A DNA stretch of 25,407 nt from JAICLK01 sp035478715 (GCA_035478715.1 DATIJK010000080.1:1-25407), one strand, 5' to 3'; shown: positions 15,618 to 24,105, numbered from the stretch's first letter. Numbers and translations: made by a program. Notes: generated by a model not told the origin, from the sequence alone.

Positions 15618-17558
15618 ATGTTTTACTACCGGATTTTTGTGAGTGATGTTTCGTATAAGTCTAATGAGGCTTTGACATACTCAACCATTAGCAAAATCAA
15701 TGTCGGCTCGATCGTGCAAGTACCGATAAAAAACAAGCTCGTATTGGGCTTCGTCGTTGATGTTTGCACCAAACCAAAATTCAAAACAAAATCAATCGAA
15801 AAGGTCTATGCAACACCGCCGATTCCGAGCGAATTAATTGATTTGGCACAATGGTTGTTGTATTTTTATCCAAGTTCTATAGGTGTAGTTTCACAGCTGT
15901 TATTACCACTTAAAATGAGGGATTTACAACAAGAATCAACGATTAGCACACTGAATACGCACGTTGAATTGCCGCCACTCACCGCCGAGCAAAGTGCGGC
16001 TGTAGAAAAGATAAAAATTGATCCGGAGACATGGATTTTGCATGGAGAAACCGGCAGCGGAAAAACAAGAGTATACGTCGAACTGACAAAAAAAACGCTA
16101 GCCGCAAACAAGTCGGTGCTCATTTTAACGCCCGAAATTGGGCTGACGCCGCAACTGGTTAAAACGTTCACTGATAGTTTCGGGCAAGAAACCGTCATTG
16201 TGACGCATTCAAAACTTACTCCGCTAAAGCGCCAGGTTGCATGGATACGAATTCTTGCATCTAAAAGTCCGAATATTGTAATCGGACCACGTTCTGCCTT
16301 ATTTAGCCCAATCGCAAATCTTGGGCTAATCGTTATTGATGAGTCGCATGAGCCTAGCTATAAACAAGACCAAATGCCCCATTATCTCACTACAAGGGTC
16401 GCTTCAAAGCTTGCTGAATTGTATAAAATACCCTTAATTTTAGGGTCTGCAACTCCTTCAATCGTTGATTATTACTATGCAGAAGTAAAGCATCGGCCAG
16501 TACTTAGGATGCTGAAACCCGCAAAAATCCAAACCAGAAAAGAATTGATTACCGTAGAAACAGTTGATATGAAGAACCGGTCAAATTTCACAAAAAGCCG
16601 CTTCATATCAGATCAGATCATTGCGCAAGTTCGTCTTGCATTAGACCAAAATAACCAGAGCCTGTTGTTCTTGAACAGGCGTGGCACAGCCCGTACGATA
16701 TTATGCAGCAATTGCGGCTGGCAGGCAGTATGCCCAAACTGCGATTTACCGCTGACTTACCACGGCGATCAGCATCGTATCCAATGTCATACGTGTGGAT
16801 TTAAACAACACCCTCTGAGCGCCTGCCCTGTGTGTCAAAATACTGATATCATCTTAAAAAATATTGGTACAAAATTTATCGTTGATGAAATTACATCACT
16901 ATTTCAACAAGCAAACATACAACGCTTTGATGCCGATAACAGCAAGTCGGAAGGTCTTGAGCAAAATTTTTATAAGCTTCAAAGCGGCGAAATCGATATC
17001 CTTGTAGGAACGCAAATACTAGCAAAAGGCCTTGATCTCCCAAAACTTGCCACCGTAGGAGTCATAAATGCCGACACGAGCCTATACTTCCCTGACTACA
17101 CGGCAAGCGAAAGAACGTTTCAACTTATCAGGCAGGTTATCGGCCGAGTTGGCCGGGGTCATTTAGAAAAAACTTCTATCGTCGTCCAGTCATACGACCC
17201 AGAGAATGTAATCCTGCGAGCTGCGCTTAACGGTGATTGGGAAACGTACTACAAGTCAGAAATAACCGAAAGAAAAAAATTCGGTTTCCCGCCTTTCTGC
17301 TTTCTCTTAAAACTTACCTGCCGTCGCGCTAGTTCAACCGCATCTGAAAAAACAGCGAGCCAATTTGCCCAAAAAATATCTGAATTAGGCATGAAGGTAG
17401 AGATAGACGGCCCATCACCTTCCTTTCATGAAAAAATCGGCAATAAATACCAATGGCAATTGGTAGTTAAAGCCAAAAATCGCAACGATCTGCTAAAAAT
17501 TATCGCTACATTACCGAGCGGCTGGAGCTTCGATATCGACCCCTTAAACCTCCTCTAG
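15618..17558 (+). CDS. priA: Primosomal protein N' (replication restart helicase PriA)
   Basis: 3'-to-5' DNA helicase that recognises stalled forks and reloads the replisome. It is 646 residues, somewhat shorter than the usual 730 or so; the N-terminal DNA-binding part (about 1-115) is compact. Walker A GETGSGKT is at 143-150, DESH (Walker B) at 241-244, and GSATPS (motif III) at 276-281. A complete zinc insertion has eight cysteines at 363, 366, 372, 375, 390, 393, 403 and 406. Motifs V/VI follow (GTQILAKGLDLP, RQVIGRVGRG). Nothing looks damaged. It is upstream of def and fmt, an order seen in many bacteria (priA-def-fmt). Confidence 0.97.
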   Translation: MFYYRIFVSDVSYKSNEALTYSTISKINVGSIVQVPIKNKLVLGFVVDVCTKPKFKTKSIEKVYATPPIPSELIDLAQWLLYFYPSSIGVVSQLLLPLKMRDLQQESTISTLNTHVELPPLTAEQSAAVEKIKIDPETWILHGETGSGKTRVYVELTKKTLAANKSVLILTPEIGLTPQLVKTFTDSFGQETVIVTHSKLTPLKRQVAWIRILASKSPNIVIGPRSALFSPIANLGLIVIDESHEPSYKQDQMPHYLTTRVASKLAELYKIPLILGSATPSIVDYYYAEVKHRPVLRMLKPAKIQTRKELITVETVDMKNRSNFTKSRFISDQIIAQVRLALDQNNQSLLFLNRRGTARTILCSNCGWQAVCPNCDLPLTYHGDQHRIQCHTCGFKQHPLSACPVCQNTDIILKNIGTKFIVDEITSLFQQANIQRFDADNSKSEGLEQNFYKLQSGEIDILVGTQILAKGLDLPKLATVGVINADTSLYFPDYTASERTFQLIRQVIGRVGRGHLEKTSIVVQSYDPENVILRAALNGDWETYYKSEITERKKFGFPPFCFLLKLTCRRASSTASEKTASQFAQKISELGMKVEIDGPSPSFHEKIGNKYQWQLVVKAKNRNDLLKIIATLPSGWSFDIDPLNLL

Positions 17559-17578
17559 CAACAGATAAGAAAATACGC

Positions 17579-17584
17579 TATACT
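17579..17584 (+). promoter_or_regulatory. -10 box of def (CGC-TATACT)
   Basis: TATACT preceded by ACGC lies 21 bases after the priA stop and 13 bases before the chosen def ATG. It shares the CGCTATACT core with the ftsA and ftsZ promoters. The -35 is unclear. Confidence 0.4.
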
Positions 17585-17597
17585 GTTGACTACCTTG

Positions 17598-18170
17598 ATG
17601 AGCAAAAATAGTATCATTACATTGCCAAATCCCAACTTGCGGAAACGCTCGCAAAAAGTCGGGCTTATTACTTCAGAAATCAAAGATGTCGTCCAGGCGA
17701 TGAAAGATGCGACAACCGATTGGGATCAGAGCCGCGAACACGAAGTCGGCGTGGCGCTAGCTGCCCCGCAGATTGATAAACTGATAAAAATCATCGTCGT
17801 ACGGGATAATTTCGATAATAAAGAAGATCAGAATTTTACGGTATTCATCAATCCGGAAATCACCAAATTCGAAGGTGAACAGGTAGAAGATTTTGAAGGA
17901 TGCTTAAGCGTGCCCGATCTGTACGGAAAAGTCATGCGATATAACAAGGTCAAAGTAAAGGCACTCGATGTTAACGGACGCGAGTTTCGCGTCACAGCCG
18001 AGGGCTTCCTAGCCAGAATTTTTCAGCATGAAATAGACCATTTACACGGCAAATTATTCATTGACCATATCAAAGATGACAAAGACGCGTTTTACACGCT
18101 TCTGCCGGACGGCAAACTAGAACAAATAGATTATGAAAAAACCATCAGAAACAATAGTATTCTTTGGTAG
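17598..18170 (+). CDS. def: Peptide deformylase
   Basis: Iron/zinc hydrolase that removes the formyl group from the N-terminal Met of new proteins, upstream of Map. From ATG 17598 it has 190 residues. Motif 1 is GVALAAPQ (51-58), motif 2 EGCLS (100-104) with metal ligand Cys102, and motif 3 QHEIDH (143-148) with His144, His148 and catalytic Glu145. In motif 1, Val/Ala replace the more usual Gly-x-Gly spacing. The frame opens at TTG 17586, but that codon is only one base past the -10 box, so ATG 17598 is more likely. It sits between priA and fmt and overlaps fmt by 38 bases, consistent with paired formylation and deformylation. Confidence 0.96.
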   Translation: MSKNSIITLPNPNLRKRSQKVGLITSEIKDVVQAMKDATTDWDQSREHEVGVALAAPQIDKLIKIIVVRDNFDNKEDQNFTVFINPEITKFEGEQVEDFEGCLSVPDLYGKVMRYNKVKVKALDVNGREFRVTAEGFLARIFQHEIDHLHGKLFIDHIKDDKDAFYTLLPDGKLEQIDYEKTIRNNSILW

Positions 18171-19077
18171 CGGACCGGTTGCCGCCAAAAGCCTGCAATT
18201 TCTTGCCAGTATTTTTGAAATAGAAGCCGTAGTAACCAAGCCCCGGCCTACGCACCACAAAGGTGATTTCCCTGTTTTGGATGTTGTTGATGAGCTTAGG
18301 CTTAAAAAAATCACAGTGACAGATAAGGCATCCCTGGATGAATTAATTAATATTGAGCGCTTTAAAAGCAAGCTTGGCGTCATCGTAGATTTTGGCATCA
18401 TAGTTTCACAGAAAGTCATCGATAACTTCCCGCTCGGAATTCTGAACAGCCACTTTTCGCTACTGCCCGAGTGGCGTGGAGCTGATCCGATTTCATACGC
18501 AATTTTAAGCGGCCAGAAACAAACTGGCGTGAGTGTCATGTTGTTAGTAGAAAAGCTCGACGAAGGCCCGCTGCTCGCTCAAGCGCCTTTTGACATACCC
18601 TCAGATTTTACGACGCCGCAATTAACCGAAGCACTGGTAGATTTGAGCAACCAAAACCTGAAATTTATTATCCCAAAGTGGCTGAACGGTGAAATCGAAG
18701 CTATGCCTCAGGATAAAGTTACAATCGCAGCATCACCGAAACCTTCGTATTCACAAAAGCTGTCAAAAGATGATGGCATAATTGACTGGCATAAATCCGC
18801 TGAAGTCTTAGAACGAGAAATCCGCGCGTATATCGAGTGGCCGAAGAGCCGTGCAAAATTAGCAGATTTAGACGTTATTATTACTGAAGCTCATGCCACA
18901 CCCGGCCAAAAAAAGCATGATGCACCGGGTAAAATTTTAGTTCTAAACAACGGAAACGATTTTGCCGTGACGACCGGTGACGGCAGTCTGGTGATAGACA
19001 AATTGAAGCCGGCTGGGAAACAAGATATGACAGCTAAGGCATTCTTGGCAGGCTATAAAAATCGATTGATTAAGTGA
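18133..19077 (+). CDS. fmt: Methionyl-tRNA formyltransferase
   Basis: Formylates Met-tRNAfMet using 10-formyl-tetrahydrofolate. It is 314 residues, the usual length. The N-terminal Rossmann domain opens with IVFFGSGPVAAKSL. The catalytic triad is visible as Asn105 and His107 in LNSHFSLLPEWRGADPI and Asp143 in EKLDEGPLL. The C-terminal tRNA-binding domain begins near 205 (SYSQKLSKDDGIIDWHKSA). The start lies 38 bases inside def in another frame, and no later in-frame ATG gives a full Rossmann fold, so the long overlap is real. No ribosome site is evident. It ends one base before the stop of the opposing gene at 19079. Confidence 0.96.
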   Translation: MKKPSETIVFFGSGPVAAKSLQFLASIFEIEAVVTKPRPTHHKGDFPVLDVVDELRLKKITVTDKASLDELINIERFKSKLGVIVDFGIIVSQKVIDNFPLGILNSHFSLLPEWRGADPISYAILSGQKQTGVSVMLLVEKLDEGPLLAQAPFDIPSDFTTPQLTEALVDLSNQNLKFIIPKWLNGEIEAMPQDKVTIAASPKPSYSQKLSKDDGIIDWHKSAEVLEREIRAYIEWPKSRAKLADLDVIITEAHATPGQKKHDAPGKILVLNNGNDFAVTTGDGSLVIDKLKPAGKQDMTAKAFLAGYKNRLIK

Positions 19078-19078
19078 C

Positions 19079-19612
19079 TTATTGTGTTGGGGGTGTTACT
19101 GGTGGCACGGGAGGCATTGGAGGCTGACCGGGTTGCTGCGGCGATTGCACAGGTTGCTGTTGCGGAGCTTGTGTTGGGTCAAACGGCGGTACGGGCGGTT
19201 GTTGCGGATCGACGGGAGGTTGCGGGGGCAATGGTGGCTGCGGCGGCATCCCTGTTGACATCGGTGCAGATTGCGGTGCTCCGCCAGCAGCTGCGTGCTG
19301 TTGTGCGCTTGCGGTTATGATATCTGGTGCAACTGCTTTGATTTCGGTTTTGAGCTTTTCAAATTCTTCCGCAACGACTTCTTTGTAGTTTGGAAAGTTG
19401 GTTTCTAGCCAATGAAAAGCGCCGGCGTCGTCTTTGCGGTCGATAAACGTCTCGAATTCATCAAGCTGCTGGTCGGTCATCCTTTCAGCCAAACGAGTAC
19501 CAACCCGCATCTCAAGCGTTTCATAAATATGTTTCAGGAATTTGTCTTTTTCTTCCGGCGGCAACGCGCCGAGCCCTAGTTCTTGGAGTAGGTTGTCGTC
19601 TAGTCGTATCAT
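19079..19612 (-). CDS. DUF5663-like protein with Pro/Gln-rich tail
   Basis: 177 residues in two halves. Residues 1-100 are helical and charged (LLQELGLGALPPEEKDKFLKHIYETLEMRVG, then LDEFETFIDRKDD and WLETNFPNYKEVVAEEFEKLK). This matches my memory of the DUF5663 pattern found mainly in Patescibacteria; the family number should be checked. Residues 101-177 are low-complexity Pro/Gln/Ala repeats (PPQPPLPPQPP and similar) ending PTQ. No signal peptide or membrane helix is seen, so it is probably cytoplasmic, and the tail could bind partners. AAGAGAG lies shortly before the ATG. It is downstream of infB but has its own -10 (TACAAT, 19640-19645). Its function is unknown. Confidence 0.85.
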   Translation of the reverse strand: MIRLDDNLLQELGLGALPPEEKDKFLKHIYETLEMRVGTRLAERMTDQQLDEFETFIDRKDDAGAFHWLETNFPNYKEVVAEEFEKLKTEIKAVAPDIITASAQQHAAAGGAPQSAPMSTGMPPQPPLPPQPPVDPQQPPVPPFDPTQAPQQQPVQSPQQPGQPPMPPVPPVTPPTQ

Positions 19613-19639
19613 AGTCTCTCTTATCCCTTATTTAATTCA

Positions 19640-19645
19640 ATTGTA
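19640..19645 (-). promoter_or_regulatory. -10 box before the Pro/Gln-rich protein gene
   Basis: On the minus strand, TACAAT lies 27 bases before the ATG at 19612. The -35 region is weak. It follows the A/T inverted repeat at 19662-19678. Confidence 0.35.
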
Positions 19646-19661
19646 TCACTGTCTTGATAGT

Positions 19662-19678
19662 AAAAAGAAGGTCTTTTT
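19662..19678. terminator. A/T-rich inverted repeat downstream of infB
   Basis: AAAAAGA/TCTTTTT arms of seven bases surround a 3-base loop, so T-runs flank it on either strand. It could end infB transcription, but the stem is A/T-only except for two pairs and would be weak. Confidence 0.35.
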
Positions 19679-19698
19679 GAATACTTTTCAAAGTCATA

Positions 19699-21477
19699 TT
19701 ACAACTCCCGTTCAACCATTGACCGTGTAAATACTTCGATATTGTCACCCTCTAGAATCTCAATCCGATTATTCGTACTCAGATTTAATCCGCAGAGCTC
19801 GCCTTCGACAACTTCTTTGGCATCTTGCGGCCCCCGCTTCAGGTTGGTCAGCTCCGCTTCGGCAACTATTTCGCGGTCTTTGCCACGCAGGATTCTTACG
19901 AACGCAGGTGCGGTCAATTTGCCTTTTGTGACTTCGCCGCCGCAAATGACCTCAGTTTTGGTCGTTTTAAATACGCCTTTGACTACTAATTCGCCAAGTA
20001 CTTTTTCTTCGACACTTGGAGCCAATAATTTTGAAAGTTCGGCTTTCGCGTCGTCGATAAGTTCATAAATGACGCTGAACAAACGAACGGATATTTTGTC
20101 TCGGGACGCGAGCCGCTTAATGTTCGTGGGCAGTCCCACATTAAATCCGTAAATAATTGCACTAGCAGTATTGGCAAGCTGCAGATCATTTTCACTGATT
20201 GCCCCGACCCCTGATGCTACGACTCGAACTGCAACTTCATCGGTGTCCATAGCTTTTAAACTATTTGCGACAGAAGTAAGCGAACCCGGCACATCAGCCT
20301 TTAAAATGATGTTCAATTCTTGCAGTTGGTTGTTTCGGTTAATCATACGGATTAATTCACTGCTGTTCATATCAAGCCGATCGCTGGCGTTCTTCCTGGT
20401 AGCAGCGGCATTTTCAGCAAGCTGCCGTGCTTCGCGCTCGTTTTTTGCCACATGAAATTCATCGCCGAATTCTGGCAACGATTTAAACCCTGTGATTGCT
20501 ACTGGCGTTGACGGACCGGCTTCTTTAATCGGTTTTCCATCTGTTGTCTCAAGATTTCTGATGTGCGCATATGTTGTACCTGCCACAACGTAATCGGTCG
20601 AATGGACTATGCCTTCTTCAATAAGCGCGTGGGCGATCGGACCGCGGCCGTGCTCCAAGTGGGATTCTATAATAAGTCCGGAGCCAGGCACTTTTGTCTC
20701 TGCACGTAAATCCTCAACATCCGCTACCAGAAAAATCATATCAAGCAGCTGATCAATACCCTGTTTTGTTTTGGCAGATACTTCTACGACAACAGTATCA
20801 CCGCCCCACTCTTCTACCATCAGTTCCTGTTCGGCAAGTTGCTGCTTCAGCCGGTTAACATCCGCGCCTTCTTTGTCTATCTTGTTGATGGCAACGATTA
20901 TTTTAACCCCGGCTTTTTTGGCAAATCGGATTGCCTCGATTGTCTGCGGCTTGACGCCGTCGTCGGCAGCGACAACCAGGACAACTAAATCCGTCAGCTG
21001 GGCACCGTGTTCTCGGATCGCCGCGAAAGCTTCGTGGCCTGGAGTATCTAGAAAAGTAACTTTCCGGCCGTTGTGTTCGATTTGATACGCAGAAATATGC
21101 TGGGTTATACCGCCTGATTCGCCCTTGGCTACTTCAGATCCGCGAAGTGCATCGAGCAAGCTTGTTTTGCCGTGATCGACATGTCCCATAACGGCGACTA
21201 CCGGTGGCCGTGATTCGCCATTTTGCGAAGCCTCTTTTTTGCGCGCGGCACGCGAGCTGAAGCCCGCAGGCTCAGATTCTGACTTTGCAAGTTCGACATC
21301 CAAACCCAGTTCCTGCACGATAATCTGGGCAGTGTCAAAGTCGATCCGTTCGTTAACGGTAGCCATGACGCCGTTTTTCATTAACTCCCCGATCAATCGG
21401 GTTACGGGCAGCATCAATTTATCGGCCAGATCGCCGACGGTTATGGCGTCTTCGATTTCTATTGTCCGATTGCTCAT
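19699..21477 (-). CDS. infB: Translation initiation factor IF-2
   Basis: GTPase that brings fMet-tRNA to the 30S subunit and promotes 50S joining. It is 592 residues, a short form: the N-terminal IF2_N-like domain (about 1-65) leads almost directly into the GTPase. G1 is GHVDHGKT (98-105), G3 DTPGH (144-148) and G4 NKID (198-201), with SAKTKQG as G5. Domain II, the spacer helix and domain IV follow, ending with the C2 domain that binds fMet (INRNNQLQELNIILKADVPGS onward). GGAG lies about eight bases before the ATG. It follows the S1 gene by 79 bases, probably on one transcript. It works with the Fmt encoded nearby. Confidence 0.98.
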   Translation of the reverse strand: MSNRTIEIEDAITVGDLADKLMLPVTRLIGELMKNGVMATVNERIDFDTAQIIVQELGLDVELAKSESEPAGFSSRAARKKEASQNGESRPPVVAVMGHVDHGKTSLLDALRGSEVAKGESGGITQHISAYQIEHNGRKVTFLDTPGHEAFAAIREHGAQLTDLVVLVVAADDGVKPQTIEAIRFAKKAGVKIIVAINKIDKEGADVNRLKQQLAEQELMVEEWGGDTVVVEVSAKTKQGIDQLLDMIFLVADVEDLRAETKVPGSGLIIESHLEHGRGPIAHALIEEGIVHSTDYVVAGTTYAHIRNLETTDGKPIKEAGPSTPVAITGFKSLPEFGDEFHVAKNEREARQLAENAAATRKNASDRLDMNSSELIRMINRNNQLQELNIILKADVPGSLTSVANSLKAMDTDEVAVRVVASGVGAISENDLQLANTASAIIYGFNVGLPTNIKRLASRDKISVRLFSVIYELIDDAKAELSKLLAPSVEEKVLGELVVKGVFKTTKTEVICGGEVTKGKLTAPAFVRILRGKDREIVAEAELTNLKRGPQDAKEVVEGELCGLNLSTNNRIEILEGDNIEVFTRSMVEREL

Positions 21478-21556
21478 TGTATCTGCTCCTTTCCCCGGTA
21501 ATCAGGTTTTAAAATTCTGAAACGAAACGTTAGCCGAGTGTCAGAATGTACGGAAA

Positions 21557-22633
21557 CTACTTCTTCTTGGCGTCTTTCAAGCTCAGTGCGATCTTTCGGC
21601 CTTCGGTATCGATGTCCAGCACCTTGAACTGTTTCTTTTCGTTCAGCTGGAAAATCTTTTCGGGATCGGCACCGCCCTCATCACCCATTTCGGAAACATG
21701 TACTAATGCTTCGACTGCCGGGCTGAGCTGCACGAATGCGCCAAACGGCGTGATGCGCGTAATCTTGCCCTCTACGACATCATCCTTTTTAAACGCCTTG
21801 ACCTGCTGCAACCAGGGGTCTTCGCTCATCTGTTTGAGACTTAGGGATAGGCGGTCTTTGTCGATAGCGATGATTTTCGCTTTGACTGTTTCGCCAACCT
21901 TTACATATTTGCGCGGGTCTTCGACGCGTTCCCATGAAATTTCCGAGATGTGGATCAAACCTTCGATTCCGTCGACATTAACAAACGCACCGAAGTCGAT
22001 AACACCGGTAACAACGCCTTCGACGACATCGCCGACTTTGAGTTCTGCAAATCGTGCCTGCATGTCATCCTTGACGGCTTCCTTTTCGGAAAAGATAAGC
22101 TTGTTGTCTTTGCGGCTGACGTCCAAAATGCGTACCCTCAGGCTCGTGTTTGTGAGCTGGCTGAGCTTTTGTAGTATTTCGTCCTTATCAGCGCCAGAAA
22201 CGCGCGGATAATGCCCAGCAGCCAATTGCGAGACCGGCAGGAAGCCGCGGATGCCTTCGAGTTCTACGAGCAGACCGCCGCGGTTGGCGTCGTACGGGTT
22301 AACCTCGACGATTTCTTGGGCTTCGAATAAGCGTTGCAGTTCGTCCCAACCCCTGTCTTTGGCGGCGCGTTTCATGCTGAGTAACGCGTAGCCTTCGTCC
22401 AGTTCGGGATCCAGCACGCTGACCGTAATGGTCTGTCCGACCTCTAAAGCCTGACCATGGCCGATTTCACGGCGCATGACGACTCCGACACCGTTGGCGC
22501 CCAGATCAAGCCAGAGCTCGTGCTTCTTGACCGAAGCTATGACTCCATCGACGACATCGCCCGATTGCAGTTGCTTGACTTCGTGCAACGCGAGCAATTC
22601 ATCCATTGTTAAATTAGTAGCAGTTTTTGACAT
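21557..22633 (-). CDS. rpsA: S1 RNA-binding domain protein (ribosomal protein S1-like)
   Basis: 358 residues with four S1 (OB-fold) repeats at about 22-90, 103-186, 200-268 and 284-355. The third and fourth show the standard phrases (GDVVEGVVTGVIDFGAFVNV then GLIHISEISW; KDDVVEGKITRITPFGAFV then ALVHVSEM). The second is the diverged type (GGLLVELEGIRGFLPVSQL) normally found in ribosomal S1. Four domains, rather than the six of Proteobacteria, is common outside that group. The role is to hold mRNA on the ribosome. AAGGAGG is 11 bases before the ATG. The leader of about 85 bases has a hairpin and its own promoter. infB follows. The symbol is used for the S1 family; assignment as the ribosomal subunit is likely, not proven. 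Confidence 0.9.
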   Translation of the reverse strand: MSKTATNLTMDELLALHEVKQLQSGDVVDGVIASVKKHELWLDLGANGVGVVMRREIGHGQALEVGQTITVSVLDPELDEGYALLSMKRAAKDRGWDELQRLFEAQEIVEVNPYDANRGGLLVELEGIRGFLPVSQLAAGHYPRVSGADKDEILQKLSQLTNTSLRVRILDVSRKDNKLIFSEKEAVKDDMQARFAELKVGDVVEGVVTGVIDFGAFVNVDGIEGLIHISEISWERVEDPRKYVKVGETVKAKIIAIDKDRLSLSLKQMSEDPWLQQVKAFKKDDVVEGKITRITPFGAFVQLSPAVEALVHVSEMGDEGGADPEKIFQLNEKKQFKVLDIDTEGRKIALSLKDAKKK

Positions 22634-22677
22634 GTTGATTCATGCCTCCTTAAAAATGTATTTCCCGTCAGACACTT

Positions 22678-22696
22678 CCGTCCCTATCAGGGGCGG
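22678..22696 (-). other. Hairpin in the S1 mRNA leader
   Basis: The arms CCG-x-CCC and GGG-x-CGG pair with one mismatch around a 5-base loop. It lies 45 bases upstream of the S1 start codon. S1 is known to repress its own mRNA through leader hairpins in Enterobacteria, so a similar role is possible here. Confidence 0.45.
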
Positions 22697-22725
22697 TAGA
22701 TAAGCGTCCAATGAAGATTACTAAT

Positions 22726-22755
22726 ATTATACCTCTTAAACGATGCAAAAGTCCA
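22726..22755 (-). promoter_or_regulatory. Promoter of the S1 gene
   Basis: On the minus strand, -10 TATAAT is at 22726-22731 with a weak -35 TGGACT at 22750-22755 (18-base spacer). The predicted leader is about 85 bases. Confidence 0.5.
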
Positions 22756-22786
22756 GAGACAGCACGGACGGGCTGTAAAATTATGC

Positions 22787-22792
22787 TAAACT
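22787..22792 (+). promoter_or_regulatory. -10 box of the ROK gene
   Basis: TAAACT preceded by TGC (an extended -10) lies ten bases before the ATG at 22803. No clear -35 and no ribosome site are seen, so the leader is short or absent. Confidence 0.3.
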
Positions 22793-22802
22793 AAAAACTA
22801 AC

Positions 22803-23618
22803 ATGTATCTGGGCATTGATATTGGTGGCACGAAAACATTGGTGGCCAGCATAAATAACGAGGGTGTCATTACCCAACGGCACAAATTCCGCACACCGAA
22901 ACACTACTCTGAGTTTCTCGCTGAATTGATGACGGCACTAGAGGAGTTAGAGCACAAAGAATTCATTGCAGCCGGTGTCGCTGCTCCCGGTAAGATCGAC
23001 CGCGAACGCGGCGTTGTTATCGCGTTCGGCAATCTGGCATGGACAAACATACCTATCAGGCATGATCTGGAAAAAATAATTCATTGCCCTGTCGTGGTTG
23101 AAAATGATGCGAAGCTGGCGGGATTATCCGAAGCCATGCTGATAAAAGAGTTCCGTAAAGTATTGTACGTGACTGTAAGTACCGGAATCGGTACTGGTTT
23201 GATCGTAGACCAGCAGATCGAACCGAACATGGCGGATAGCGAAGGCGGCCAAATCTTACTCGAGCACGGCGGCAAACTGGAACCATGGGAAGATTTCGCG
23301 TCGGGCAGAGCGATCGTACGGCGCTTCGGCAAAAAAGCCAGCGAAATAGAAGACAAAAAGACCTGGCAGATTATCGCACATAACATTGCAATCGGACTGA
23401 TTGACCAAATCGCATTGATGCAGCCCGACGCGATCGTACTTGGGGGTGGTGTCGGGAGCCATTACGATAAATTTGGCGCATTTTTGCGCGAGTATCTCGC
23501 TGAATACCAGAATCCGTTGTTCACGGTACCGATCATAAAGCAGGCCGAGCGCCCTGCCCTGGCCGTTTTGTACGGGTGCTATGATATAGCGAGGCAACGG
23601 TATGGAAAAGCTACTTAG
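22803..23618 (+). CDS. ROK-family sugar kinase-like protein without the zinc motif
   Basis: 271 residues. The ROK fold is clear: phosphate-1 loop GIDIGGTKT (4-12), GVAAPGKID (58-66), catalytic ENDA with Asp102 (100-103), phosphate-2 STGIGTG (126-132) and the adenosine motif VLGGGVG. Typical ROK enzymes carry a CxCGxxGCxE zinc motif just after the substrate His; here that stretch is ILLEHGGKLEPWEDFASG (about 151-168). The cysteines are absent, the usual EGGH reads EGGQ, and ExxASGRAI is kept. Substrate-site change, a non-sugar substrate or a shorter zinc-free subtype are all possible. A glucokinase or N-acetylsugar kinase role is a guess. The next gene starts 17 bases before its end. Confidence 0.88.
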   Translation: MYLGIDIGGTKTLVASINNEGVITQRHKFRTPKHYSEFLAELMTALEELEHKEFIAAGVAAPGKIDRERGVVIAFGNLAWTNIPIRHDLEKIIHCPVVVENDAKLAGLSEAMLIKEFRKVLYVTVSTGIGTGLIVDQQIEPNMADSEGGQILLEHGGKLEPWEDFASGRAIVRRFGKKASEIEDKKTWQIIAHNIAIGLIDQIALMQPDAIVLGGGVGSHYDKFGAFLREYLAEYQNPLFTVPIIKQAERPALAVLYGCYDIARQRYGKAT

Positions 23619-24105
23619 TACGCTTAAGCGCGAATATCCTCACCTTACATTTATTAAGGGCGTTGATTTTTGCTGGTCTCCAGTTACGAATGAAATCATG
23701 TACTGCACTACACTTGCGAAAATCGATCATGCAAAATTCACCATTTTGCACGAATTGTCCCATGCGTTGTTAGGCCACTGTGAATATAAAGTTGATTTTG
23801 AGCTGTTACAGCTTGAAATCGCAGCCTGGGAGCATGCTAAGACGATTGCCGCAAAATATGGCATCGAGATTAACGACGATTACATTCAAAGCTGCCTCGA
23901 TTCGTATCGCGACTGGATATATAAACGATCGATCTGCCCCCGTTGCGGCAGTAAGAGTATGCAATCCGAAGACCCATCGCACTACCGCTGTTTTAATTGC
24001 CATAACCGATGGTACGTAGCAAACTCAAAATTCTGCCGGACATACCGCCAGCACAAAATAAAAAATAAAACGCCTGCAACTATACAGCTACAGACGCTCT
24101 ATTAA
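23602..24105 (+). CDS. Putative IrrE/ImmA-like metallopeptidase with zinc ribbon
   Basis: 167 residues. HELSHALLGH (50-59) is a gluzincin-type HExxH motif in the context used by IrrE/ImmA proteases. A possible third ligand is Glu72 or Glu77 in LQLEIAAWEHAK. A C-terminal zinc ribbon follows with Cys112, Cys115, Cys130 and Cys133 (CPRC and CFNC), and the tail is Lys-rich. There is no signal peptide or TM, so it is likely cytoplasmic. ImmA-type proteins usually cleave a partner repressor; no such XRE repressor is next to it. It overlaps the ROK gene by 17 bases, and GAGG lies about eight bases before its ATG, so the two are co-translated. Substrate unknown. Confidence 0.8.
   Translation: MEKLLSTLKREYPHLTFIKGVDFCWSPVTNEIMYCTTLAKIDHAKFTILHELSHALLGHCEYKVDFELLQLEIAAWEHAKTIAAKYGIEINDDYIQSCLDSYRDWIYKRSICPRCGSKSMQSEDPSHYRCFNCHNRWYVANSKFCRTYRQHKIKNKTPATIQLQTLY

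Noticed and set aside
17586..17597. TTG 17586 as the def start
   Set aside because: It is one base after the TATACT box, too close to be transcribed; ATG 17598 fits family length.
19084..19320. 78-residue plus-strand frame rich in Val/Ala
   Set aside because: It is the antisense of the Pro/Gln-rich tail, whose low-complexity codons keep the opposite frame open.
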